Below the pieces are notes generated by a model, which worked only from the letters and a program-made list of their open reading frames with translations, was not told where the DNA came from and made no database searches. Shown piece by piece: positions 1 to 6,409 of a DNA stretch of 9,596 bases; position 1 is the first letter of the stretch, and every line of letters begins with the position of its first letter. The stretch is taken from the NCBI GenBank assembly GCA_050181295.1, contig JBFXDI010000149.1, positions 1-9,596 on the forward strand, read 5' to 3'. The translations under genes were made by a program, and so were the position numbers. The DNA is from JBFXDI01 sp050181295. GTDB taxonomy: Bacteria > Pseudomonadota > Alphaproteobacteria > Rhizobiales > Aestuariivirgaceae.

Positions 1-168
1 CTTCAGCCTCCACTACAGGACCCACATCATCGCAACCTTCGACCTCAACGATCCCCCACAACCTGTTCACCATCTCCCCGAACAGGTGTTCACCTTGTCT
101 CCGGTCTGAACAGTGGGGAGGCGGAAGCTTGCGACTGTAAGGAGCAAGCTTCGGAGGGGGTTGCGGCC
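1..168. other. Non-coding left edge with two hairpins
   Basis: No convincing gene. Two inverted repeats stand out: ACCTGTTC/GAACAGGT (61-68 with 80-87, 11-base loop) and GAAGCTTGC/GCAAGCTTC (124-132 with 144-152, 11-base loop). The second starts 16 bases beyond the terminase stop, on its downstream side, and could end or protect that transcript, but no T-run follows it. A minus-strand ATG at 73 opens a frame that runs off the window, which is too short to call. Confidence 0.4.
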
Positions 169-582
169 TTAGTTACGACCCTCCCCCTCCTCATCCGCCT
201 GCGGATCCACGATCACCCGCTCGATCCGCTCCACGCTCTCGCCGCCCTGCCCCGGATCGCGCTCGCCGTATTTCTTCGGCGCGAGCCGGGCGACGCGCCA
301 TTTCATGGTGTCGATGCGGAGTTTCGCGAGCGTTGCGGTGGCCGGGGTCGCGGACATCGCCTCGAGGTGGATCTCCTCGTCGAAGAAGTCGGCCTGGGCC
401 TCGCGGGCCTTGAGGTAGCGGGCGCGGAAGTCGGCCTTGCGGTCGTCGTTCAGCCAGTCGAGCACCGTCTGCCGGCCCGGCATGTCGTCGTCGCTGCAGA
501 TCGCCCGAAGGCCCTCGCCCTCCGCGATGCGCTCGCAGATGCGGTCCGCGATCGCGCGGCTGTACTTCGATGGACGTGGCAA
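169..582 (-). CDS. Phage terminase small subunit, Sf6-type
   Basis: Small terminases recognise the phage packaging site and hand DNA to the large terminase. The protein begins with a PRPSKYS segment, then a helix-turn-helix-like stretch (ICERIAEGEGLRAICSDDD, then MPGRQTVLDWL, about residues 15-45). It ends with the family hallmark KLRIDTMKWRVARLAPKKYG (about residues 87-105) and an acidic tail. That order matches Sf6-like small terminases. No ATG is available. The TTG at 582 puts the conserved core at the N-terminus; a GTG at 627 and a TTG at 669 give longer versions, and none has a good ribosome binding site. It runs in the same direction as the replication genes at 4771-7882 but is separated from them by a plus-strand block. 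No large terminase begins within the 168 bases downstream, so it may be a remnant or the neighbour may lie further left. Family call firm, start weak. Confidence 0.82.
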   Translation of the reverse strand: MPRPSKYSRAIADRICERIAEGEGLRAICSDDDMPGRQTVLDWLNDDRKADFRARYLKAREAQADFFDEEIHLEAMSATPATATLAKLRIDTMKWRVARLAPKKYGERDPGQGGESVERIERVIVDPQADEEGEGRN

Positions 583-669
583 TTCTCTGAAAACGGCGCG
601 CGCCGCCCTTCCTGCCGCCTCCGGCACGAGCGTCGTCCGCAGGCGGGCGTTCGCGACGCACGGCGGCAA

Positions 670-1127
670 GGCGCACGGGGAGAGTGTGATGGTGCTGACG
701 GTGTGAGCCGCGACGCGCCCGCGGTCAACGCATGCCGCGCAGCCTTCCGTGGGGCAGTCGCCGCTTTCGGCGGGGGGAGTCCTGCGCCGCCTATGGAACG
801 AAACCGTACCCGCGGCATTCTCTCGATGCGGTTCGCAAACGGACCCGGAGAGCCCGGCCCCAGCCTCGCGGCGGCGGCAGGAGCCTCTCGACAGGGACTG
901 TCCCGGTCGTGCCGGGGCGGCCCTCTCCGCTAAGGAATCGCGGCAGCCAGTCCTCGCGACGGCTGCTGTTGAAAGGACCCTCCCTCGGCAACGAGCGGAG
1001 GGTCATTTCGTTAGCCGGCAACGTTTCTTCGCCGGCGCCCGGACACCGCGGCATGCTCCCACCGTCCCGCCGGGAGGGTGAGGCCTCTGGCCTTGAGGAG
1101 GTAGGGCTTGGCCCCCCGTTCTCGCCC
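670..1127. other. Gene-poor stretch between terminase and small membrane ORF
   Basis: About 460 bases with no reading frame that looks like a protein: the open frames here are Arg/Pro-rich, typical of chance frames in GC-rich DNA. It contains the tetraloop hairpin at 971-1009, a GCCGGC inverted pair (1014-1019 with 1031-1036), a CACC..GGTG hairpin near 1054-1080 and the palindrome AGGCCTCTGGCCT at 1081-1093. The pile-up of palindromes suggests transcript ends rather than coding sequence. Confidence 0.4.
971..1009. repeat. Long hairpin with GCAA tetraloop, terminator-like
   Basis: GAAA, one G/A mismatch, then GACCCTCCCTCG, loop GCAA, then CGAG, one bulged C, GGAGGGTC, A, TTTC. This gives about 16 paired bases closed by a GNRA tetraloop as read on the + strand. 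Neither strand has a clean T-run, so termination is only possible. It could serve the minus-strand small ORF at 1128-1226. Confidence 0.5.
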
Positions 1128-1226
1128 TCACCACCAGCCGACGAACAACCCGAGCCCCAGGAGGCCGGCCCCGCCGATCAGGCCAAGCAGAATGAATTCG
1201 AGCGTGCGGCCGGTCGGAAAGCGCAT
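1128..1226 (-). CDS. Possible 32-residue single-pass membrane peptide
   Basis: The reading frame starts MRFPTGRTLE and continues with a hydrophobic helix, FILLGLIGGAGLLGLGLF, ending VGWW and a stop. A basic head followed by one glycine-rich transmembrane segment and an aromatic end is typical of real small inner-membrane peptides, and unlike the Arg/Pro-rich chance frames around it. It points the same way as the terminase and precedes the hairpin at 971-1009. The ribosome binding site is poor (GACAAGA directly before ATG). The same frame is open upstream to 1385, so the start is uncertain. Function not recognised; a small phage membrane protein is possible but unproven. Confidence 0.35.
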   Translation of the reverse strand: MRFPTGRTLEFILLGLIGGAGLLGLGLFVGWW

Positions 1227-1756
1227 TCTTGTCGTTCGGTCCGATTGGACTGGCGGGTGACGGCTGTGCCAGCTGGGCTGCGGGTGGCGGAGGGTGAGCG
1301 GCGGCGGCGTCCGAACGGCACGCACCCCGATGCCGCCGCTCGGCGGCCGGGGCTCCACGCTCACCCGGTTTGTGCGCCAGCGCACCTGAACGGGGCTCGT
1401 CCGCCCCGTTCATCTGCCGTTCATCTTCCCATCCCGACCGCGCAATCGACACGGGGAGCGTCTCGTGGACCAACCACAAGCAGCCGCAACCGATGCCAGG
1501 AAAGCCAGGGAACGGCCACCAAGCTGATCCTGGAAGCCGCCAAGACCGGCGAACCTCCCATGTCCTGCCAACCATCACAGTCAATGCTGTGTTGCTGTCC
1601 GGATTTAGCAGTTGAGATAATAAGATAGTCGACGAGGCTACCGTGATTATATGGATTACTTATGATATATTCATCACCGCCGGCAACAAATATCGCGACG
1701 CGACGTTGGTGGATTGCGCCAGCCCCCCGTGGCGCTTCCACCGATGGAGAGAACCC
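1227..1756. other. Gene-free stretch with hairpin and AT-rich upstream region
   Basis: About 530 bases without a supportable gene. A perfect 10-base inverted repeat TGAACGGGGC/GCCCCGTTCA with a 6-base loop lies at 1387-1412. Around 1440-1540 two different plus frames give short protein-like pieces (DQPQAAATDARKARE, then TKLILEAAKTGE), which could be a decayed, frameshifted gene, but this is weak. The last 150 bases include the AT-rich upstream region of the secreted protein gene. Confidence 0.35.
1609..1675 (+). promoter_or_regulatory. AT-rich upstream region, probable promoter area
   Basis: This is the only clearly AT-rich patch in the window, with TTGAGATAATAAGATAG at 1612-1628 and TTATGATATATTCATC at 1660-1675. 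Hexamers such as TATGAT (1661-1666) could be a -10 box for the gene at 1757, but no partner -35 at normal spacing is convincing. The sharp drop in GC also fits a regulator-bound or newly acquired segment. Confidence 0.35.
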
Positions 1757-2305
1757 ATGTCCAGAATGACAGGTATGATCTCAGTCGCCTTGGCCGGCGG
1801 TCTGCTTGCAAGCGCAGCGTTCGCGCAGGATCCGGCGCCGCCCGGGGTCGAGCCGGACCCGGGCGACCTCGCCCGGTACGATGCCGCCAATGTCGACCCG
1901 GCTTTCCCTTTCGGTGACATCGACGTCACCGCCGCTGGCACGACGCGCGAAGAGGTCCTGGCGTTCCTGAGGTCGCTCACCGGGGCTCAGGTGCTGGAGA
2001 CCATCCAGCGTTGCCATGTCATCAGCCCCTATATGGGCGGGGACTTCGAGGAGAACCCGCCGGCGGCCGGCGAAGCCGGAGCGCCCGCCGCGGGTGCCGC
2101 CGGTGCTCCCGCCGGTGGCGCCGCCGCAGCTCCGCCCGCGGCCGCGGCCGCGCCCGCTCCCGGCCCCGCCTACCCCGCCGAGGCCGCTGCGCTCTGCACC
2201 ATGGTGAACGCGATCGTCTTCAACCTCGAAGATCCTGCCGCGGCCCCGGCCGCCGACGTGCCGCCAGCCCCGGGTGGCGCCGCCGCGCCGCCCCCGCCGC
2301 GCTAG
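1757..2305 (+). CDS. Secreted Ala/Pro-rich protein, unknown function
   Basis: 182 residues. The N-terminus is a clear Sec signal peptide (MSRMTGMISVALAGGLLASA, then AFA cleaved before Gln24). The mature protein has a folded-looking segment at about 40-100 (GTTREEVLAFLRSLTGAQVL, then ETIQRCHVISPYMGG). A low-complexity Ala/Pro/Gly linker follows (about 101-140), then a short segment with ALCTMVNAIVFNLED and a second Pro/Ala tail. Two cysteines (86 and 147) flank the linker and could form a disulphide in the periplasm. The ATG at 1757 is chosen because GGAGAG lies 8 bases before it and the signal peptide begins there; the longer open frame upstream is not protein-like. It is followed by a hairpin at 2320-2344 and then the DUF1259-cytochrome gene, so the two probably belong to one exported module. 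I do not recognise the family. Confidence 0.78.
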   Translation: MSRMTGMISVALAGGLLASAAFAQDPAPPGVEPDPGDLARYDAANVDPAFPFGDIDVTAAGTTREEVLAFLRSLTGAQVLETIQRCHVISPYMGGDFEENPPAAGEAGAPAAGAAGAPAGGAAAAPPAAAAAPAPGPAYPAEAAALCTMVNAIVFNLEDPAAAPAADVPPAPGGAAAPPPPR

Positions 2306-2319
2306 CGGTCCACCATAAC

Positions 2320-2344
2320 CGGCCCCGCCCTTGGGGCGGGGCCG
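2320..2344 (+). terminator. GC-rich hairpin after the secreted protein gene
   Basis: CGGCCCCGCCC pairs perfectly with GGGCGGGGCCG around a 3-base loop (TTG). It starts 15 bases past the stop codon. Only TCATT follows, not a T-run, so it may terminate partially or protect the message end while the next gene (start 2388) is read at a lower level. Confidence 0.55.
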
Positions 2345-2387
2345 TCATTCGCCGGTCCCCCTTGTTGCGCTCGTGGAGAATGAGGAG

Positions 2388-3620
2388 ATGAAGACTCTGA
2401 GGCCATTACTGATTGCCGCCGGCTGTATCGTTGCGACCTCCGCCGCCGCGACACCCGACTGGGCTGCCGTGACCGCCGCCTTCGGCCGCGACGCGGTCGA
2501 GCAGCCCGGCGACGTTCACCGCTTCAACTTCCCGCGCAGCGACCTTTCCGTGACCGTCGACGGCGTCGAGGTCCGCCCCGGCCTGGCCCTCGGCACCTGG
2601 TTCGCCTTCGCCCCGATGGGCGACGACGCGATGGTGATGGGCGACATGGTGCTCACCGGCGACGAGATCGCCGCCGTCACCACGGCCCTTGCAGATGCCG
2701 GCATCGACATCACCGCCATCCACCACCACATTCTCCGCGCCGAGCCGATGACGTACTACGTCCATGTCGACGCGATGGGCGACGCGGTGGCAATCGCCGA
2801 AGGGCTGCGCGCCGCGCTCGAGACGACCGCGACCCCGCTCGATCCTCCGCCGGCCGCCGGCGAGCAGCCGCCGCCCGATATCGACATGGCAGGCATCGAC
2901 GCCGCGCTGGGCCGCGCCGGCGAGGCCGCGGGCGGCATCTACCGCTTCAGCATCCCGCGCGCCGAGGCGATCACCGCCGACGGCATGACGGTGCCGAACG
3001 CACTTGGCCTCGGTACGGCGATCAACTTCCAGCCGACCGGAAACGGCGAAGCAGCGATCACCGGCGATTTCGTGCTCACCGCCGACGAGGTGAACCCCGT
3101 CATCGCGGCGCTTCGCGCTCACGGCATCGAGGTCACCTCGCTCCACAACCACATGCTCGACGAGGAGCCGCGGCTCTTCTTCATGCATTTCTGGGCGGTG
3201 GACAACGCCGTGACGCTCGCCGAAGGCCTGCGCGCCGCGCTCGACCTCGTCAACCTCGAGGCGGCCGATGCCGGCGGTGCCGCGGGCGCGGGGCCGGTCT
3301 TTGGCTTCACCGCGCAACAAGTGACGCAGGGCCGCGGCACCTACGGCAATGGCTGCAGCGGCTGCCATGGCGAGACGCTAGCCGGCCTCGACGGCGGTCC
3401 GCCGCTGACCGGCGACCTCTTCGCGCGCTGGTTCGACGGACCGGTCGTGGATCTCTTCACCTTCATCCACGAACGCATGCCCGCCGACCAGCCCGGTTCC
3501 CTGACCCCGCGCCAGGTCGCCGGCCTCGTCGCCTTCCTGTCGGAGCGCAACGGCTTCACCGCCGGCGACACCGCCCTGCCGGAGGACCCCGCAGCGCTCG
3601 CCGGGATGGTGTTCCGCTAG
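2388..3620 (+). CDS. Exported tandem DUF1259 - cytochrome c fusion
   Basis: 410 residues. A signal peptide (about 1-21, ending ATSAAA) sends it to the periplasm. A Cys at 13 within LLIAAGC is a poor lipobox, so a lipoprotein is possible but less likely. Two copies of the DUF1259 (LppY/LpqO family) domain follow, at about 25-148 and 164-286. Each has the pattern YRF/HRF..PR, a (D)GM/DGVEV..LGLGT segment, GDFVLT or GDMVLT, an H-H/N-H motif (HHH 112-114; HNH 253-255) and a later histidine (YYVHVD, His126; FFMHFW, His267). The C-terminal 100 residues are a class I cytochrome c: CSGCH at 323-327 and probable axial Met364 in ERMPADQPGSL, followed by VAGLVAFLSERNGF. Haem would be attached in the periplasm. 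The histidines may bind a metal (inference). Start: GGAGA 8 bases upstream of ATG 2388. The domain fusion suggests electron transfer to or from the DUF1259 part, whose reaction is unknown. Confidence 0.88.
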   Translation: MKTLRPLLIAAGCIVATSAAATPDWAAVTAAFGRDAVEQPGDVHRFNFPRSDLSVTVDGVEVRPGLALGTWFAFAPMGDDAMVMGDMVLTGDEIAAVTTALADAGIDITAIHHHILRAEPMTYYVHVDAMGDAVAIAEGLRAALETTATPLDPPPAAGEQPPPDIDMAGIDAALGRAGEAAGGIYRFSIPRAEAITADGMTVPNALGLGTAINFQPTGNGEAAITGDFVLTADEVNPVIAALRAHGIEVTSLHNHMLDEEPRLFFMHFWAVDNAVTLAEGLRAALDLVNLEAADAGGAAGAGPVFGFTAQQVTQGRGTYGNGCSGCHGETLAGLDGGPPLTGDLFARWFDGPVVDLFTFIHERMPADQPGSLTPRQVAGLVAFLSERNGFTAGDTALPEDPAALAGMVFR

Positions 3621-3901
3621 GTGCATCACGATGACCGCGCTGAGCCCGACCAGCGTCCGCTCGTCCTGCGAAAGCTGCGACCTCGACCCTGGTCTCCGAT
3701 CACACATGCGACCAACTCCCGGCCGTCAGAGGGCAAGCCCGAATCCAAGGCAAGAACCGGTCCCATCTGACGCGCGCTGGCCCGTCCGAAGGTGCCCACA
3801 CCCCGCAACCGGCGTTCCCGGGCTACGCCAGTCGATCGTCCGAAATCCGGAACCTAACGGTCCTCGCAACGTTGTGGGAGCACAGGTAAAGGAGACTGAT
3901 C
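3621..3901. other. Intergenic region after the cytochrome gene
   Basis: About 280 bases without a supportable gene. A small CGCTG/CAGCG inverted repeat (3638-3642 with 3651-3655) lies just past the stop of the cytochrome fusion. Chance frames on both strands are low-complexity and overlap. The right end carries the GTAAAGGAGA ribosome binding site of the small membrane peptide. Confidence 0.35.
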
Positions 3902-3970
3902 ATGAACGCACTGATCTATCTCGTCGGTCTTGTCGTCGTCGTCGGTGCAGTCATTGCTTTCGTGTTCTAG
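3902..3970 (+). CDS. 22-residue membrane peptide
   Basis: MNALIYLVGLVVVVGAVIAF plus VF, then a stop: nearly the whole peptide is one transmembrane helix. A near-perfect ribosome binding site (AAAGGAG, 7 bases before ATG) makes this much more likely to be translated than chance. Peptides opening MNxLIYxVGLxVVV are, from memory, common tiny hypothetical proteins in Alphaproteobacteria, usually ending FFGLR or similar, which this one lacks. An inverted repeat GTCGGCGT/ACGCCGAC (3970-3977 with 3995-4002) right at the stop could end its message. It is a stand-alone gene, 281 bases from the cytochrome fusion. Role unknown. Confidence 0.68.
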   Translation: MNALIYLVGLVVVVGAVIAFVF

Positions 3971-4160
3971 TCGGCGTCGAAACGCGCGACAGGAACGCCG
4001 ACCCACAAGCTCACATTCATCTTAGGTGGCCAATCGACGGCCACTCCGATCTCATCGCGATACCTCCGACTGGGGAGCTTGCCTCCGCGGTTGCGGCCTC
4101 TGTTGAGCCGCGCGGGACGACCGGCTAGTCTGCGGCCGGGAACGACCCGGAGGCATCGCG

Positions 4161-4811
4161 ATGGGGGATCGTGTTCTTCCCCGGCTCGTGGCAGATCTCC
4201 GCGACGCGCACGGCTGCCACACCCTGATCCTCTACGGATCGCGCGCACGCGGCGACGCGACGCCGGTGTCAGACTACGACCTCATCGGCTTTCGCGAAGG
4301 CCGCGCCGCGACCATCCATGATGCGCGGCGGATCGGTGGCGTCTGGCTCGACGCCTTCCTTTGTCCCGATACCACCCGGCCCGGAACCCTGATGCGCGTC
4401 CGCGGCGGCCGGGTCCTCTTCCAGCGCGACGGGTTCGGCGACGCGCTCCTGGCGCGGCTGGAGCGGTTCCATGCTCGCGGGCCGAAGCGCCTCACGCCGT
4501 CGGAGATCGAGTCCCGCACGGCCTGGGCGCGCAAGATGCTCGAGCGCATGGCGCGCGGAGATGCGGAAGCGAACTACCGCCGCGCCTGGCTCCTCACCGC
4601 ACTCCTCGAGGACTATTTCGCCATCCGCGGGCTGTGGTTCGAGGGGCCGAAACTGGCGCTCGCCTGGCTCCGTCATAACGCCCCCGACACATTCCGGCGC
4701 TTCGACCGCGCGCTCCGGCCGCGCGCGGAAGCGGCCACCATCGAGGCCCTGGTCGCCGACGTTGTTCCCCTCACCTCCGCCCCGCCAGGAACGCGCGGTG
4801 CACGGCGTTGA
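4161..4811 (+). CDS. Nucleotidyltransferase domain protein
   Basis: 216 residues. The N-terminus carries the polymerase beta-type nucleotidyltransferase signature: YGSRARGDATPVSDYDLIGF with Gly26-Ser27 and the metal-binding pair Asp38/Asp40. A third candidate acidic residue is Asp64 in VWLDAF. Such enzymes transfer a nucleotide from NTP to a protein, RNA or small molecule; the substrate here is unknown. The C-terminal half (about 100-200) is alpha-helical (ESRTAWARKMLERMARGDAE, then WLLTALLEDYFAIRGLWFEG), resembling the helical substrate domain of KNTase- or HEPN-partnered enzymes. GGAGG lies 7 bases before ATG 4161, fixing the start. Its 3' end overlaps the convergent prophage gene at 4771 by 41 bases. 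It could be antibiotic-modifying, a toxin-antitoxin or defence component, or a housekeeping enzyme; no partner toxin is next to it. Confidence 0.85.
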   Translation: MGDRVLPRLVADLRDAHGCHTLILYGSRARGDATPVSDYDLIGFREGRAATIHDARRIGGVWLDAFLCPDTTRPGTLMRVRGGRVLFQRDGFGDALLARLERFHARGPKRLTPSEIESRTAWARKMLERMARGDAEANYRRAWLLTALLEDYFAIRGLWFEGPKLALAWLRHNAPDTFRRFDRALRPRAEAATIEALVADVVPLTSAPPGTRGARR

Positions 4812-5367
4812 GGCCGAGGCGGAGGTCGCCGGTGAGATGCGGAAACTCCTCCTGGCGCCACAGGATCGCGTCGAAGGCTGCGATGATCGGCGAGCGGCTT
4901 TCGATGCTGGCGTGGCGGAGGCAGTCGACCACCGCATCGTGCCGCGCGATCGCCGCCTTTGCGAATGCCGTGTCCTCGCCGCCGCTCCGCCCCTCTGACG
5001 GCTCGATCGGCCGGCCCGGCGCGCCGATCGCGCGGAGATAGGCGGTCCGCGTGCCGAGATACCATTCGGCCGCGGTCCATTGATCGGCGGTGAGCTCCTC
5101 TCGCAGTCGCATCCGGCCGTGGACGGTGCCGGCGTTGGGGCGGCCGGCATCGGCAAGCTCGGCCAGCGCCCGCGGCAGTCCGGTGTGGCGCATCCGCGCC
5201 TCGACCGCGACGGCCCTGACCTCGGCTTCGCTCTCGACGCGCCGCGCGGTCACCGCCGACCGCCGCCGGCTGAGCCGCCCGTTCGGCTCGCGGCTCCCGG
5301 CCGGTCCGGGCAGCCCCGACCGCACCGCGTTCCGCCGCCGCCTCTTCCTCACGATCTTTGCCGTCAT
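4771..5367 (-). CDS. Phage-associated hypothetical protein
   Basis: 198 residues. The head is very basic (MTAKIVRKRRRRN, then GRLSRRRSAVTARRV), suggesting nucleic-acid contact. The core has EARMRHTGLPRALAELADAG, then TVHGRMRLREELTADQWTAA and EWYLGTRTAYLRAIGAP; the C-terminus has FDAILWRQEEFPHL and a final helix. The core layout (GLP..LA, G..GRL..., L...Q..A..WY) resembles, from memory, hypothetical proteins that sit between replication genes and the terminase in alphaproteobacterial prophages. No function is known to me; a late-gene regulator is a position-based guess only. The ATG at 5367 is preferred over 5400 because GAGGA precedes it closely. It follows the helicase-loader-like gene in the same direction after a 415-base gap that holds a palindromic element, and its end overlaps the nucleotidyltransferase gene tail to tail. 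Confidence 0.68.
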   Translation of the reverse strand: MTAKIVRKRRRRNAVRSGLPGPAGSREPNGRLSRRRSAVTARRVESEAEVRAVAVEARMRHTGLPRALAELADAGRPNAGTVHGRMRLREELTADQWTAAEWYLGTRTAYLRAIGAPGRPIEPSEGRSGGEDTAFAKAAIARHDAVVDCLRHASIESRSPIIAAFDAILWRQEEFPHLTGDLRLGLNAVHRAFLAGRR

Positions 5368-5782
5368 CGGTTCCTCATTGCCCTGTTCTCGAAATCGCAT
5401 CGGCGCTTCGTGCGCCGGACCGCCGCTTCATTGCTGCCCCTCGACAGGGACCATATGTTGGTTTGCCGGCAAATCGTCCCGGCCGGCATTTCGCTCCACT
5501 CGGAGCTCCCGCGAAGGGAGCGCTGCGAGCGATGGCCGTGTCGATCGCATCCTCCGACCCCTCCACAGCCTCCTCCCCGGGCTTGACCCGGGGTCCATTG
5601 GCGATGCGTCGGAACGCTGATTCGAGACTCCGTATCGGTCGATGGGCCAATGGGCCCCGGGTCAAGCCCGGGGAGGAGACGGTTGATGGGTTGCGCGTCC
5701 ATGCGAGGCCGAACGACTGCCGGTCTCCGCACCGAAGTCGGAGCATCCGACTTCCGGCACGGGGGCGGGACGGCCTCCGTCC
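5368..5782. other. Gap in the replication gene cluster, with mobile palindrome
   Basis: 415 bases with no credible gene. Apart from the palindromic element at 5570-5678 it holds the perfect palindrome TTTGCCGGCAAA (5462-5473) and a GCTCCC/GGGAGC hairpin (5505-5510 with 5516-5521). Open frames on both strands merely translate the palindrome (peptides such as SSPGLTRGP and LLPGLDPG). A promoter for the gene starting at 5367 could lie here but none is clear. Confidence 0.45.
5570..5678 (-). repeat. Dispersed palindromic element, copy A
   Basis: A 33-base arm starting CTCCTCCCCGGGCTTGACCC (5570-5602) is inverted at 5646-5678 with a single mismatch, around a 43-base spacer. Read on the minus strand it matches copy B at 8857-8972 in order: left arm ending GGCCCATTGGC, spacer with GGAGTCTCGAA and TTCCG..GCATC, right arm GCCAATGGACCCCGGGTC. 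This is the REP-like or palindromic type of repeat that is scattered in alphaproteobacterial genomes. Confidence 0.85.
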
Positions 5783-6409
5783 TCATCTCGCGGTCGTTAC
5801 GCCTGCCGCTGCTCCGCCGCGCCGGAACTCCGCGATCATCGCGGCGACCCGCGCCTTCGCGGCTTCGTCGGGCGGCGGGCGCGGCGGGGATGCCGTGAGG
5901 ATCGCGTCGAGATCCGCGCGCTCGGCGTAGTGCGGGGCGAGGATCGCCGCGACCATCGCGAGGAGCTCCGCCGCGGTCGGCGCGAAGGTCCGGCTCGGCC
6001 CCTGCCCGATCGCGGCGCGCCGGCAGGCCTCGACGACGGCCCAGGCCGGCGGGCCGTCGAGAAGCTCTGCGTAGACCGCCACCGTCGCGGCGGCGTCGGA
6101 CTCGTCGGCGGTCCGCGTCTTGAGGGCGACGAGCATCTCGGTCACCGCCATCACCAGGGCACGCGGATCGCGGTGGGCCAGCGCGGCCTCGAGCGCGGCG
6201 CGCCGGCGCCCAAGGAGCGCCCGTTCCGCGGCCGTCGGCGCAACGCCGGTGCCGAGCATCCGGTAGCGGCCGGGGCGGTCGCCGGCGACGGCGTTCCGGA
6301 GCGAGCGGACCAGCGCCCGGGCGTCAGGATCGAGCGGGGCCGGCGGGCCGGCGGACGGCAGTTCCGCCGGCGGCATCGGCCGGCTTCGCATCAAAAGGCT
6401 GGTCGTCAT
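5783..6409 (-). CDS. Phage replication protein, helicase-loader-like
   Basis: 208 residues. After a Pro-rich head (1-30), it is mostly helical: ARALVRSLRNAV; AAERALLGRRRAALEAALAH; ALVMAVTEMLVALKTRT. It then shows VAVYAELLDGPPAWAVVEAC with FAPTAAELLAMV (about 111-155). That Y...L...P.WAV..A......G....FAPT.AEL pattern is what I know from small phage proteins encoded after DUF1376 or primase genes and thought to help load helicase. The match is by pattern only. The ATG at 6409 gives an 86-base overlap with the DUF1376 gene; in-frame ATGs at 6391 and 6376 are alternatives and none has a good ribosome binding site. Order DnaA-like, DUF1376, this gene forms one leftward operon. Role in phage replication is inferred from context. 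Confidence 0.72.
   Translation of the reverse strand: MTTSLLMRSRPMPPAELPSAGPPAPLDPDARALVRSLRNAVAGDRPGRYRMLGTGVAPTAAERALLGRRRAALEAALAHRDPRALVMAVTEMLVALKTRTADESDAAATVAVYAELLDGPPAWAVVEACRRAAIGQGPSRTFAPTAAELLAMVAAILAPHYAERADLDAILTASPPRPPPDEAAKARVAAMIAEFRRGGAAAGVTTAR

Noticed and set aside
1..73. Minus-strand frame from ATG 73 as the start of the large terminase
   Set aside because: Only 24 codons visible, the GGGGAG motif abuts the ATG with no spacing, and the residues do not resemble a terminase N-terminus.
1440..1610. Possible frameshifted gene remnant (DQPQAAATDARKARE / TKLILEAAKTGE)
   Set aside because: Two short protein-like pieces in different frames with no recognisable family; too little to call a pseudogene.
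2406..3368. Long minus-strand frame opposite the DUF1259-cytochrome gene
   Set aside because: It is the antisense shadow of a well-supported gene in GC-rich DNA: rich in Arg/Gly/Asp/His, with no domain.
5618..5634. GATTCGAGAC resembling a tRNA T-loop
   Set aside because: The flanking bases (GCTGA and CTCCG) do not pair as a T-stem and no acceptor or anticodon arm is found around it; it lies in the spacer of palindromic element A.
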